Position numbers and translations under genes: made by a program
Shown here: positions 26,441 through 40,868 of the stretch, one piece after another
Layout of the letters: every line of letters begins with the position of its first letter
Numbering within the stretch: position 1 is the first letter of the stretch
Notes under the pieces: model-generated
Told to the model about the DNA's origin: nothing
The model's database searches: none
What the model saw: only the letters and a program-made list of their open reading frames with translations
Assembly: GCF_051020955.1 (NCBI RefSeq)
Contig: NW_027476837.1
Coordinates: 62,001 to 126,000, forward strand
From: Megalopta genalis
Lineage: Eukaryota; Arthropoda; Insecta; Hymenoptera; Halictidae
DNA length: 64,000 bases
Reading direction: 5' to 3'

Positions 26441-29400
26441 GTTTCGCATGGATTTGAAGCTCAACCTTCTAAAGCGCATTTATTTGCAGCTAAATCACGT
26501 GATTCTCTTGGATTTGATACTATCTCGTTTGTTTCGATTGCATTTGAAGCTATGTCACTTATATCGCAAGTATCTGACGCTAAATCATTGGTTTCGCATG
26601 GCTTTCAAGCAAAAATTCTACATCGCATAGATTTGAAGCTAGCTCGTTTGATTCATCTGCATTTGAAGCTATATCACTTAAATCGCAAGTATTTGAAGAA
26701 AAATCATTTGTTTCGCATAGATATGAAGCTAAACCTGCTACATAGCATTGATTTGAAGCTTAATCATGTGTTTTGCATGGATTTGAAGCTAACTCGTTTG
26801 TTTCGTCTGCATTTGAAGCTATATCACTTATATCGCAAGTATCTGTAGCTAAATCACTTGTTTCGCATGGATTCGAAGGTGAACCTTCTACATCGCATTG
26901 ATTTGCAGCTAAATCATGTGTTTCGCTTGGATTTGAAGCTAAACCTTCTACATCCCATTGAGTTGAATCTAAATCATGTGTTTTCCATGGATCTGATGCT
27001 AACTCGTTTGTTTCCCCTGCATTTGGAGCAATATGATTTATATCGCATGTATCTGATGCTAAATCATTCGTTTCGCATGGATTTCAAGCTAAACCTTCTA
27101 CATCGCATTGATTTAGAGCCAAGTCATGTGTTTCGCAAGCATTTGAAGCTAACTCGTTTGTTTCGTCTGCATTTGAAGCTATATCACTTATATCCCAAGT
27201 ATTTGCAGCTAAATCATTTGTTTCGCATGGATTCGAAGCAAATCCTTCTACATCGCATTGATTTGAAGCTAAATCATGTGTTTCGCTTGGATTTGAAGCT
27301 AAACATTCTACATCGCATTTATTTGAAGCTAAATCATGTGAATCGCACGGATTTTGAAGCTAACTCGTCAGTTTCGTCTGCATTTGAAGCTATATCACTT
27401 ATATCCCAAGTGTTTGAAGCTAATTCATTTGTTTCGCATGGATTTGAAGCTAAACCTTCTACATCGCAATGATTTGGAGCTAAATCATGTGTTTCGCTTG
27501 GATCTGAATCTAAACCTTCTACATCGCATTGATTTGAAGCTAAATCATGTGATTCGCTTGAATTTGAAGCTAACTGGTTTGTTTCCCTTGCATTTGAAGC
27601 TACGTCACATATATCGCAAGTATCTGATGCTAAATCATTTGTTTCGCATGGATTTCTAGCTAACTCGTTTGTTTCCCCTGCATTTGAAGCTATATCATGT
27701 ACATCGCAAGTATCTGATGCTAAATCATTTGTGTCGCATGGATTTGAAGCTAAGGCTTCCACTTCTCATCTATTTGAAGCTAAATGATGTGTATCGCATG
27801 AATTTTGAAGCTAACTGGTTTGATTCGACTGCATTTGAAACTATATCACTTATATACCAATTGTTTGAAGCTGAATCATTTGTTTCGCAAGGATTTGAAA
27901 CAAAGCCTTCTACATCGCAATGATTTGAAGCTAAATCATGTGTTTCGCTTGGATTTGAAGCTAAGCCTTCTACTTCGCATTGATTTGAAGCTACATCATG
28001 TGTTTCGCTTGGATTTGAAAATAAATGGTTTGTTTCGCATGCAGTTGAAGCTAAATCATGTATGTCACAAGTATTCGAAGCGAAACCATTTGTTTTGCAT
28101 GGATTTGAAGCTAAGCCTTCTACTTCGCATTGGTTTGAAGCTAACTCGTTTGTTTCGTCTTCAAATGAAGCTATATCACTTATATCGCAAGTATTTGAGG
28201 AAAAATCATGTGTTTTGCATGGATTTGAATCTAGCTCGTTTGTTTCTCCTGCATTTGAAGCTATATCACTTATATCGCAAGTATCTGAAGCTAAATCATT
28301 TGTTTCGCATGGATTTGAAGCTAACTCGTTTGTTTCGTCTGCATTTGAAGCTATATCACATATATCCCAAGTGTTTGAAGCTCAATCATTTGCTTCGCTT
28401 CTATTTGAAGCTAATCCTTCTACATCGCATTGATTTGAAGCTAAATCATGTGCCTTGCTTGGATTTAAAGCTAACTCGTTTTTTTAGCCAGCATTTAGAG
28501 CTATATCACTTAAATCGCAAGTATCTGAAGCTAAATCATTTGTTTCGCATGGATTTGAATCTAAACCTTCTACTTCGCATCGAGCTGATACTAAATGATG
28601 TGTATCGTATGGATTTTGAAGCTAACTCGATTGATTCGTATGCATTTGATGCTATATCACTTATATCGCAATTATTTGAGCTAAATCATTTGTGTCGCAT
28701 GAATTTGAAGCTAAGGCTTCTACTTCTCATCTATTTGAAGCTAAATGATGTGTATCGCATGAATTTTGAAGCTAACTGGTTTGATTCGTCTGTATTTGAA
28801 ACTATATCACTTATATACCAATTGTTTGAAGCTGAATCATTTGTTTCGCAAGGATTTGAAACAAAGCCTTCTACATCGCAATGATTTGAAGGTAAATCAT
28901 GTGTTTCGCTTGGATTTGAAGCTAAACCTTCTACATCCCATTGATTTGAAGCTAAATCATGTGTTTTCCATGGATTTGATGCTAACTCGTTTGTTTCCCC
29001 TGCATTTGGAGCTATATGAGTTATATCGCATGTATCTGATGCTAAGTCATTTGTGTCGCATGGATTTGAAGCTAAACCTTCTACATCGAATAGATTTGAA
29101 GCTAACTCGATTGTTTCGTCTTCATTTGAAGCTACATCACTTATATCGGAAGTATTTGAGGAAAAATCATGTGTTTTGCATGGATTTGAAACTAACTCGT
29201 TTGTTTCTCCTGCATTTGAAGCTATATCACTTATATCGCATGTATCTGAAGCTAAATCATTTGTTTCGCATGGATTTGAAGCTAACTCGTTTGTTTCGTC
29301 TGCATTTGAAGCTATATCACATACATCCCAAGTGTTTGAAGCTCATTCATTTGCTTCGCTTCTATTTGAAGCTAATCCTTCTACATCGCATTGATTTGAA

Positions 29401-32400
29401 GCTAAATCATGTGATTCGCTTGAATTTGAAGCTAACTCGTTTGTTTCCCCTGCATTTGAAGCTATGTCACATATATCGCAAGTATCTGATGCTAAATCTT
29501 TTGTTACGCATGGATTTGAAGCTAAACCTTCTACATCGCATTGATTTGCATCTAAATCATGTGTTTCGCAAGGATATGAAGCTAACTCGTTTGTTTCGAC
29601 TGCATTTGAAGCTAGATCACTTATATCGCAAGCATCTGAAACCGAATCATTGGTTTCGCATGGATTTGAAGCTAAGCCTTCTACTTCGCATTGATTTGAA
29701 GCTAAATAATGTGTTTCGGTTGGATTTGAAAATAAATGGTTTGTTTCGAATGCAGTTGAAGCTAAATCATGTATATCACCAGTATTTGAAGTTAAACTAT
29801 TCGTTTCAGATGGATTTGAAGCTAAGCCTTCTACTTCGCTTTGATTTGAAGCTGATTAATGGGTTTCGCTTGAATTTGAAGCTAACTCGTTTGTTACACA
29901 TGCTGTTGAATCTGAATCATGTATATCACAAGTATTTGAAGCTAAAGCATTTGATTCGCTTGGATTTGAATCTAAGCCTTCTACTTCGCATTGATTTGAA
30001 GCTGAATCATGTGTTTCGCTTGAATTTGAAGCTAACAAGATTTTTTCGCATGCATTTGAAGCTAAATCATGTATATCACAAGTATTTGAAACTAAACCAT
30101 TTGTTTCGCATGAATTCGAAGGTAAGCCTTCCACTTCGCATTGATTTGCTGCTAAATCATGTGTTTCGCATGGATTTGAAGATAACTCGTTTGTTTCGCC
30201 TGCATTTGATGCTAAACCTTCCACATAGCATTGATTTGAAACTTAATCATGTGTTTTGCATGGATTTGAAGGTAACTCGTCTGTTACCCCTGCATTTGAA
30301 GCTATATCAGTTATACCGCAAGTATCTGAAGCTAAATCATTGGTTTCGCATGGATTTGAAGCTATACCTTCTACATCGAATTGATTTGAAGCTAAATCAT
30401 GTGATTCGCTTGGATTTGAAGCTAACATGTTTGTTTCGCATGCAGTTGATGCTAAATCATATATATTACAAGTATCTCAAGCTAAACCATTTGTTTCGCA
30501 TGAATTTGAATCTAAACCATGTGTTTCGCATGAATTTGGACCTAAATCTTGTTTTTGCATTCATTTGAAGCTTAATCATGTGTTTTGCATGTATTTGAAG
30601 CTAACTCGTTTCTTTCGCCTGCATTTGAAGAAACATCACTTATATCGCAAGAATCTGATGCTAAATCATTTGTTTCGCATGGATTTGAAGCTAAACCTTC
30701 TACATAGCATTGATTTGAAGCTTAATCATGTGTTTTGCATGGATTTCAAGCTAACTCGTTTGTTCCGCATGCAGTTAAAGCTAAGTCATATGTAAAACAA
30801 GTATTTGATGCTAAACTATTCGTGTCGCATGGATTTGAAACTAAGCCTTCTTCTTCGCACTGATTTGAAGCTAAATCATGTCTTTCGCTTGGATTTGAAG
30901 CTAATTCGTTTGTTTCGCATGCAGTTGAAGCTAAATCATGTATGTCACAAGTATTCGAAGCGAAACCATTTGTTTTGCATGGATTTGAAGCTAAGCCTTC
31001 TACTTCGGATTGATTTGAAGCTAAATCTTTTTTTTCGGTTGGATTTGAAAATAAATGGTTTGTTTCGAATGCAGTTGAAGCTAAATCATGTATCAAACAA
31101 GTATTTAAAGCTAAACTAATCGATTCGCATGGATTTGAAACTAAGCCTTCTTCTTCGCATTGATTTGAAGCTAAATCATGTGTTTCGCATGGATTTGAAG
31201 CTAACTCGTTTGTTTCTCCTGCATTTGAAGCTATATCACTTATATCGCATGTATCTGATGCTAAATCAATTGTATCGCATGGATTTGAAGTTAATGCTTC
31301 TACTTCGAATTGATTTGAAGCTAAACCATTTGATTCGCATTGATTTGAAGCTGAGCCTTCTACTTCGCATTGATTTGATGCTAAATCATGTGTGTCGTTA
31401 GAATTTGAAACTAATACGTTTGTTTCGCATGCGATTGAAGCTAAATCATGCATATCTCAAGTATTTGAAGCTGAACCATTTGTTTCGCTTGGATTTGAAT
31501 CTAAGCCTTCTACATCGCATTAATTTGAAGCTAAATCATGTGTTTCGCTTGGATTTGAAGCTATCTCGTTTGTTTCGCACGCAGTTGAAGATAAATCATG
31601 TATATCACAAGTATTTGAAGCTAAACCATTTGATTCGCATGGATTTGAAGCTAAGCCTTCAACTTCGCTTTGATATGAAGCTAAATCATTTGGTTCGCAT
31701 GGATTTGAAGCTAACTCGATTGTTTCGCGTGCATTTGAAGTTATATCACTTATATCGCAATTATCAGAAGATAAATCATTTGTTTCTCATGTAGATGAAG
31801 CTAATTCTTCTACTTCGCATTGATTTGAATCTAAATCATGTGTTTCGCATGGATTTGAAGCTAACTCGTTTGTTTCGACAGCATTTGAATCTAAATCATG
31901 TATATCACAATTATTTGAATCTAAAGCATTTGCTTCCCATTGATTTGAAGATAAGCCTTCTACTTCGCATTGATTTGAAGCTAAATCATGTGTTCCGCAT
32001 GGATTTGAAGATAACTCGTTTGTTTCGCATGCAGTTGAAGCTAAATCATGTTTATCACAAGTATCTGAAACTAAACCATTTGTTTCGCAAGAATATGAAT
32101 CTAACCCATGTGTTTCATATGAATTTGTAGCTAAATCAGGGCTTTCGCATGGATTTGAAGCTAACTCGTTTGTTTCATATGCTGTTGATGCTAAATCATG
32201 TATATCACAAGTATTTGAAGCTATAGCATTTGATTCGCATGGATTTGAAGCTAAGCCTTCTACTTCGCATTGATTTGAAGCTGAATCCTGTGTTTCGCTT
32301 GAATTCGAATCCAACACGTTTGTTTCACATGCAGTTGAAGCTAAATCATGTATATCACAAGTATTTGAAGCTAAAGCATTTGATTCGCATGGGTTTGAAG

Positions 32401-35400
32401 CTAAGCCTTCTACTTCGCATTGATTTAAAGCTGAATCCTGTGATCCGCATGGATTTGAAGCTAACTCGTTTGTTTCGCATGCGATTGAAGCTAAATCATG
32501 CATATCTCAAGTATTCGAAGCTGAACCATTTGTTTCGCATGGATTTGAAGCTATCTCGTTTGTTTCGCCAGCATTTGAAGCTAAATCATGTATATCACAA
32601 GTATTTGAAGCTAAACAATTTGATTCGCTTTGATTTGAAGCTAAGCATTCTACTTCGCATTCATTTGAAGCTGAATCATTTCTTTCGCTTGAATTTGAAG
32701 CTAACACGTTTGTGTCACATGCAGTTGAAGGTAAATCATGTATATCACAAGTATTTGAAGCCAAAGCATTCGATTCGCATGGGTTTGAAGCTAAGCCTTC
32801 TACTTCGCATTGATTTGAAACTGAATCCTCTGATTCGCATGGATGTGAAGCTAACTCGTTTGTTTCGCAAGCATTTGAATCTAAATCATGTATATCACAA
32901 TTATTTGAATCTAAAGCATTTGCTTCGCATTGATTTGAAGATAAGCCTTCTACATCGCATTGATTTGAAGCTGAATCCTGTGATACGCATGGATTTGAAG
33001 ATAACTCGTTTGTTTCGCATGCAGTTGAATTTATATCACTTATATCACAAGTATTTGAAGCTGAACCATTTGTTTCGCATGGATTTGAAGCTAAGCCTTC
33101 TACTTCGCATTGGTTTGAACCTAAATCATTTGTTTCGAATGGATTGGAAACTAAGCCTTCTACTTCGCATTGATTTGAAGCTTAATCATGTGTATCGCAT
33201 GGATTTTGAAGCTAAACCTTCTACATCGCATTGTTTTGCAGCTAAATCATGTGTTTCGCATGGATTTGAAACTAACTCGTTTGATTCGTCTGCATTTGAA
33301 GCTATATCACTTGTATCCCAAGTGTTTGACGCTGAATCATTTGTTTCGCATGGATTTGAAGCTAAACCTTCTACATCGAATAGATTTGAAGCTAACTCGT
33401 TTGTTTCGTCTTCAAATGAAGCTATATCACTTGTATCGCAAGTATTTGAGGAAAAATCATGTGTTTTGCATGGATTTGAAACTAGCTCGTTTGTTTCTCC
33501 TGCATTTGAAGCTATATCACTTATATCGCAAGTATCTGAAGCTAAATCATTTGTTTCGCATGGATTTGAAGCTAACTCGTTTGTTTCGTCTGCATTTGAA
33601 GCTATATCACATATATCCCAAGTGTTTGAAGCTCAATCATTTGCTTCGCTTCTATTTGAAGCTAATCCTTCTACATCGCATTGATTTGAAGCTTAAGCAT
33701 GTGTTTTGCATGGATTTGATGCTAACTCGTTTGCTTCCACTCCATTTGAAGCTGTTTCAGTTATATCGCAAGTATCTGATGCTAAATCATTTGTATCGCA
33801 TGGAATTAAAGCTAAACCTTCCACATCGCATTGGTTTGAAGCTTAATCATGTGTTCCGCAAGGATATGAAGCTAACTCGTTTGTTTCGTCTGCATTTGTT
33901 GCTATATCACTTATATCGCAAGTATCTGAAGCTAAATCATTTGTGTCGCATGGATTTGAAGCTAAACCTTCTACATCGCATTGATTTGCAGCAAAATCAT
34001 GTGTTTCGCATGGATTTGAAACTAACTCGGTTGTTTCGTCAGCATTTGAAGCTATATCACTTATATCGCAAGTATCTCAAGCTAAATCATTTGTGTCGAA
34101 TGGATTTGAAGCTAAACCTGCTACATAGCATTGATTTGAAGCTTAATCATGTGTTTTGCATGGATTTGAAGCTAACTCGTTTGTTTCGTCCGCATTTGAA
34201 GCTATATCACGTATATCCCAAGTGCTTGAAGCTAAATCTTTTGTTTCGCGTTGATTTGAAGCTAAGGCTTCTACTTCTCATCTATTTGAAGCTAAATGAT
34301 GTGTATCGCATGAATTTTGAAGCTAACTGGTTTGATTCGACTATATTTGAAACTATATCACTTATATACCAATTGTTTGAAGCTGAATCATTTGTTTCGC
34401 AAGGATTTGAAACAAAGCCTTCTACATCGCAATGATTTGAAGCTAAATCATGTGTTTCGCTTGGATTTGAAGCTAAACCTTCTACATCGCATTGATTTGT
34501 AGCTAAATCATGTGTGTCGCATGGATTTGTAGCTAACTCGATTTTTTCGCATGCATTTGATGCTATATCGCTTATATCGGAAGTATCTGAAGCTAAATCA
34601 CTTGATTCGCATGGATTTGAAGCTAGGACATCTAGTTCGCATTTATTTGTAGCTCAATCATTTGTTTCGCGTGGATTTCAAGCTAAACCTTCTACATCGC
34701 ATTGATTTGTAGCAAAATCATGTGTTTCGCATGGATTTGAAACTAACTCGGTTGTTTCGTCAGCATTTGAAGCTATATCACTTATATCGCAAGTATCTCA
34801 AGCTAAATCATTTGTGTCGAATGGATTTGAAGCTAAACCTGCTACATAGCATTGATTTGAAGCTTAATCATGTGTTTTGCATGGATTTGAAGCTAACTCG
34901 TTTGTTTCGTCTGCATTTGAAGCTATATCACGTATATCCCAAGTGCTTGAAGCTAAATCTTTTGTTTCGCGTTGATTTGAAGTTAAACATTCTACATCGC
35001 ATTGATTTGCAGATAAATCCTGTGTTTCGCATGGATTTGAAGCTTACTTGTCTGTTTCGTCTGCATTTGAAGATATATCACTTATATCCCGATTGTTTGA
35101 AGCTAAATCATTTGTTTCGCGTGGGTTTGAAGCTAAGAATTCTACATCGCATTGATTTACTGCTAAATCATGTGTTTCGCATGGATTTGAAGCTAACTCG
35201 TTTGTTTCGTCTGCATTTGAATCTATATCACAAATCGAAAGTATGTGACTCTAAATCATTTGTTTCGCGTGGGATTGAAGCTAAGCTTTCTACGTCGCAT
35301 TCATTTGCTGCTAAATCATATGTTTCGCATGGATTTGAAGCTAACTCGTTTGTTTCGTCTCCATTTGAAGCTATATCACTTATATCCCAAGTATTTGAAG

Positions 35401-36231
35401 CTAAATCATTTGTGTTCCATGGATTTGTAGCTGAACCTTCTACATAGCATTGATTTGAAGCTCAATCATGTGTTTTGCATGGATTTGCTGCTAACTCCTT
35501 TGTTTCCCCTGCATTTGAAGCTATAACACTTATATCGCATGTATCTGATGCAAAATCATTTGTGTCGCATGGATTTGCAGATAACTCGTTCGTTTCGCCT
35601 GCATTTGATGCTATATCACTTATATCGCAAGTATCTGAAGCTAAATCATTTGTTTACCATGGATTTGAAGCTAAACCTTCTACATCGCATTGATTTGCAG
35701 TTCAATCAAGTATTTCGCTTGGATTTCAAGCTAACTCGATTGTTTCTCATGCATTTGAAGCTATATCACTTATATCGCAAGTAACTGAACCTAAATCATT
35801 TCTTTCGCATGGATTTGAAGCTAAGCCTTCTACTTGGCATTGATTTGAAGCTGAATCATTTCTTTCGCTTGAATTTGAAGCTAACACGTTTGTTTCACAT
35901 GCAGTTGAAGCTAAATCATGTATATCACAAGTATTTCATGCTGAACCATTTGTTTCGCATGAATATTAAGCTAAACCATGTGCTTCGAACGAATTGGAAG
36001 CTAAATCAAGTGTTTCGCATGGGTTTGAAGCTAACTCGTTTTTTTCGCCTGCATTTGAAGTTACATCATGTATATCACAAGTATTTGAAGCTAAACCATT
36101 TATTTCGCATGGGTTCGAAGATAAGCATTCCACTTCGCATTGATTTGAAGCTAAATCATGTGGTTTGCATGGATTTGAGGATAAATCATGTGTTTCGCAT
36201 GGATTTGAAGCTAACTCGTTTGTTTCGCATG
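26439..36231. repeat. 9.78-kb tandem duplication, copy 2
   Basis: This is the direct tandem copy of 16659-26440. At the left junction, TTTGTTTCGCATGG precedes GATTTGAAGCTCAACC, an exchange between two C- or A-type monomers within shared sequence. The right end diverges after GTTTCGCATG at about 36231, where the array passes into a further copy of the distal half of the block. Confidence 0.93.
26778..26930. repeat. Reference pentamer, subfamily I (A-B-C-D-E)
   Basis: Five consecutive 30-bp monomers show the canonical order of subfamily I. Its hallmarks are TCTGCATTTG between A and B, ATATCACTTATATCGCAAG in B, TATCTGAAGC opening C, and ACCTTCTACATCGCATT in D. Subfamily I dominates about 1-2740, 4600-6370, 9930-11400, 11600-19850, 23340-26040, 47200-48800 and 60650-64000. 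Confidence 0.85.
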
Positions 36232-39200
36232 CGATTGAAGCTAAATCATGTATATATCAAGTATTTGAAGCTGAACCATTTGATACGCTTGGATTTGAAG
36301 CTAAGCCTTCTACATCGCATTAATTTGAAGCTAAATCATGTGTTTCGCTTGGATTTGAAGCTATCTCGTTTGTTTCGCATGCAGTTGAAGATAAATCATG
36401 TATATCACAAGTATTTGAAGCTAAACCATTTGATTCGCATGGATTTGAAGCTAAGCCTTCAACTTCGCTTTGATATGAAGCTAAATCATTTGGTTCGCAT
36501 GGATTTGAAGCTAACTCGATTGTTTCGCGTGCATTTGAAGTTATATCACTTATATCGCAATTATCAGAAGATAAATCATTTGTTTCTCATGTAGATGAAG
36601 CTAATTCTTCTACTTCGCATTGATTTGAATCTAAATCATGTGTTTCGCATGGATTTGAAGCTAACTCGTTTGTTTCGCCAGCATTTGAATCTAAATCATG
36701 TATATCACAATTATTTGAATCTAAAGCATTTGCTTCCCATTGATTTGAAGATAAGCCTTCTACTTCGCATTGATTTGAAGCTAAATCATGTGTTCCGCAT
36801 GGATTTGAAGATAACTCGTTTGTTTCGCATGCAGTTGAAGCTAAATCATGTTTATCACAAGTATCTGAAACTAAACCATTTGTTTCGCAAGAATATGAAT
36901 CTAACCCATGTGTTTCATATGAATTTGTAGCTAAATCAGGGCTTTCGCATGGATTTGAAGCTAACTCGTTTGTTTCATATGCTGTTGATGCTAAATCATG
37001 TATATCACAAGTATTTGAAGCTATAGCATTTGATTCGCATGGATTTGAAGCTAAGCCTTCTACTTCGCATTGATTTGAAGCTGAATCCTGTGATCCGCAT
37101 GGATTTGAAGCTAACTCGTTTGTTTCGCATGCGATTGAAGCTAAATCATGCATATCTCAAGTATTCGAAGCTGAACCATTTGTTTCGCATGGATTTGAAG
37201 CTAACTCGTTTGTTTCGCCAGCATTTGAAGCTAAATCATGTATATCACAAGTATTTGAAGCTAAACAATTTGATTCGCTTTGATTTGAAGCTAAGCATTC
37301 TACTTCGCATTCATTTGAAGCTGAATCATTTCTTTCGCTTGAATTTGAAGCTAACACGTTTGTGTCACATGCAGTTGAAGGTAAATCATGTATATCACAA
37401 GTATTTGAAGCCAAAGCATTCGATTCGCATGGGTTTGAAGCTAAGCCTTCTACTTCGCATTGATTTGAAACTGAATCCTCTGATTCGCATGGATGTGAAG
37501 CTAACTCGTTTGTTTCGCAAGCATTTGAATCTAAATCATGTATATCACAATTATTTGAATCTAAAGCATTTGCTTCGCATTGATTTGAAGATAAGCCTTC
37601 TACATCGCATTGATTTGAAGCTGAATCCTGTGATACGCATGGATTTGAAGATAACTCGTTTGTTTCGCATGCAGTTGAATTTATATCACTTATATCACAA
37701 GTATTTGAAGCTGAACCATTTGTTTCGCATGGATTTGAAGCTAAGCCTTCTACTTCGCATTGGTTTGAACCTAAATCATTTGTTTCGAATGGATTGGAAA
37801 CTAAGCCTTCTACTTCGCATTGATTTGAAGCTTAATCATGTGTATCGCATGGATTTTGAAGCTAAACCTTCTACATCGCATTGTTTTGCAGCTAAATCAT
37901 GTGTTTCGCATGGATTTGAAACTAACTCGTTTGATTCGTCTGCATTTGAAGCTATATCACTTGTATCCCAAGTGTTTGACGCTGAATCATTTGTTTCGCA
38001 TGGATTTGAAGCTAAACCTTCTACATCGAATAGATTTGAAGCTAACTCGTTTGTTTCGTCTTCAAATGAAGCTATATCACTTGTATCGCAAGTATTTGAG
38101 GAAAAATCATGTGTTTTGCATGGATTTGAAACTAGCTCGTTTGTTTCTCCTGCATTTGAAGCTATATCACTTATATCGCAAGTATCTGAAGCTAAATCAT
38201 TTGTTTCGCATGGATTTGAAGCTAACTCGTTTGTTTCGTCTGCATTTGAAGCTATATCACATATATCCCAAGTGTTTGAAGCTCAATCATTTGCTTCGCT
38301 TCTATTTGAAGCTAATCCTTCTACATCGCATTGATTTGAAGCTTAAGCATGTGTTTTGCATGGATTTGATGCTAACTCGTTTGCTTCCACTCCATTTGAA
38401 GCTGTTTCAGTTATATCGCAAGTATCTGATGCTAAATCATTTGTATCGCATGGAATTAAAGCTAAACCTTCCACATCGCATTGGTTTGAAGCTTAATCAT
38501 GTGTTTCGCAAGGATATGAAGCTAACTCGTTTGTTTCGTCTGCATTTGTTGCTATATCACTTATATCGCAAGTATCTGAAGCTAAATCATTTGTGTCGCA
38601 TGGATTTGAAGCTAAACCTTCTACATCGCATTGATTTGCAGCAAAATCATGTGTTTCGCATGGATTTGAAACTAACTCGGTTGTTTCGTCAGCATTTGAA
38701 GCTATATCACTTATATCGCAAGTATCTCAAGCTAAATCATTTGTGTCGAATGGATTTGAAGCTAAACCTGCTACATAGCATTGATTTGAAGCTTAATCAT
38801 GTGTTTTGCATGGATTTGAAGCTAACTCGTTTGTTTCGTCCGCATTTGAAGCTATATCACGTATATCCCAAGTGCTTGAAGCTAAATCTTTTGTTTCGCG
38901 TTGATTTGAAGCTAAGGCTTCTACTTCTCATCTATTTGAAGCTAAATGATGTGTATCGCATGAATTTTGAAGCTAACTGGTTTGATTCGACTATATTTGA
39001 AACTATATCACTTATATACCAATTGTTTGAAGCTGAATCATTTGTTTCGCAAGGATTTGAAACAAAGCCTTCTACATCGCAATGATTTGAAGCTAAATCA
39101 TGTGTTTCGCTTGGATTTGAAGCTAAACCTTCTACATCGCATTGATTTGTAGCTAAATCATGTGTGTCGCATGGATTTGTAGCTAACTCGATTTTTTCGC

Positions 39201-40868
39201 ATGCATTTGATGCTATATCGCTTATATCGGAAGTATCTGAAGCTAAATCACTTGATTCGCATGGATTTGAAGCTAGGACATCTAGTTCGCATTTATTTGT
39301 AGCTCAATCATTTGTTTCGCGTGGATTTCAAGCTAAACCTTCTACATCGCATTGATTTGTAGCAAAATCATGTGTTTCGCATGGATTTGAAACTAACTCG
39401 GTTGTTTCGTCAGCATTTGAAGCTATATCACTTATATCGCAAGTATCTCAAGCTAAATCATTTGTGTCGAATGGATTTGAAGCTAAACCTGCTACATAGC
39501 ATTGATTTGAAGCTTAATCATGTGTTTTGCATGGATTTGAAGCTAACTCGTTTGTTTCGTCTGCATTTGAAGCTATATCACGTATATCCCAAGTGCTTGA
39601 AGCTAAATCTTTTGTTTCGCGTTGATTTGAAGTTAAACATTCTACATCGCATTGATTTGCAGATAAATCCTGTGTTTCGCATGGATTTGAAGCTTACTTG
39701 TCTGTTTCGTCTGCATTTGAAGATATATCACTTATATCCCGATTGTTTGAAGCTAAATCATTTGTTTCGCGTGGGTTTGAAGCTAAGAATTCTACATCGC
39801 ATTGATTTACTGCTAAATCATGTGTTTCGCATGGATTTGAAGCTAACTCGTTTGTTTCGTCTGCATTTGAATCTATATCACAAATCGAAAGTATGTGACT
39901 CTAAATCATTTGTTTCGCGTGGGATTGAAGCTAAGCTTTCTACGTCGCATTCATTTGCTGCTAAATCATATGTTTCGCATGGATTTGAAGCTAACTCGTT
40001 TGTTTCGTCTCCATTTGAAGCTATATCACTTATATCCCAAGTATTTGAAGCTAAATCATTTGTGTTCCATGGATTTGTAGCTGAACCTTCTACATAGCAT
40101 TGATTTGAAGCTCAATCATGTGTTTTGCATGGATTTGCTGCTAACTCCTTTGTTTCCCCTGCATTTGAAGCTATAACACTTATATCGCATGTATCTGATG
40201 CAAAATCATTTGTGTCGCATGGATTTGCAGATAACTCGTTCGTTTCGCCTGCATTTGATGCTATATCACTTATATCGCAAGTATCTGAAGCTAAATCATT
40301 TGTTTACCATGGATTTGAAGCTAAACCTTCTACATCGCATTGATTTGCAGTTCAATCAAGTATTTCGCTTGGATTTCAAGCTAACTCGATTGTTTCTCAT
40401 GCATTTGAAGCTATATCACTTATATCGCAAGTAACTGAACCTAAATCATTTCTTTCGCATGGATTTGAAGCTAAGCCTTCTACTTGGCATTGATTTGAAG
40501 CTGAATCATTTCTTTCGCTTGAATTTGAAGCTAACACGTTTGTTTCACATGCAGTTGAAGCTAAATCATGTATATCACAAGTATTTCATGCTGAACCATT
40601 TGTTTCGCATGAATATTAAGCTAAACCATGTGCTTCGAACGAATTGGAAGCTAAATCAAGTGTTTCGCATGGGTTTGAAGCTAACTCGTTTTTTTCGCCT
40701 GCATTTGAAGTTACATCATGTATATCACAAGTATTTGAAGCTAAACCATTTATTTCGCATGGGTTCGAAGATAAGCATTCCACTTCGCATTGATTTGAAG
40801 CTAAATCATGTGGTTTGCATGGATTTGAGGATAAATCATGTGTTTCGCATGGATTTGAAGCTAACTCG
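36219..40868. repeat. 4.65-kb nested tandem repeat, first complete extra copy
   Basis: This unit repeats about 31419-36218. The offset is 4800 bp up to about 37080 and 4650 bp after it, because one 150-bp pentamer, present at about 32281-32430, is missing here. The first hundred bases or so are more diverged (TATATATCAAG against CATATCTCAAG) than the rest. The loss of exactly one pentamer is a direct trace of unequal exchange or slippage at the pentamer level. Confidence 0.92.
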
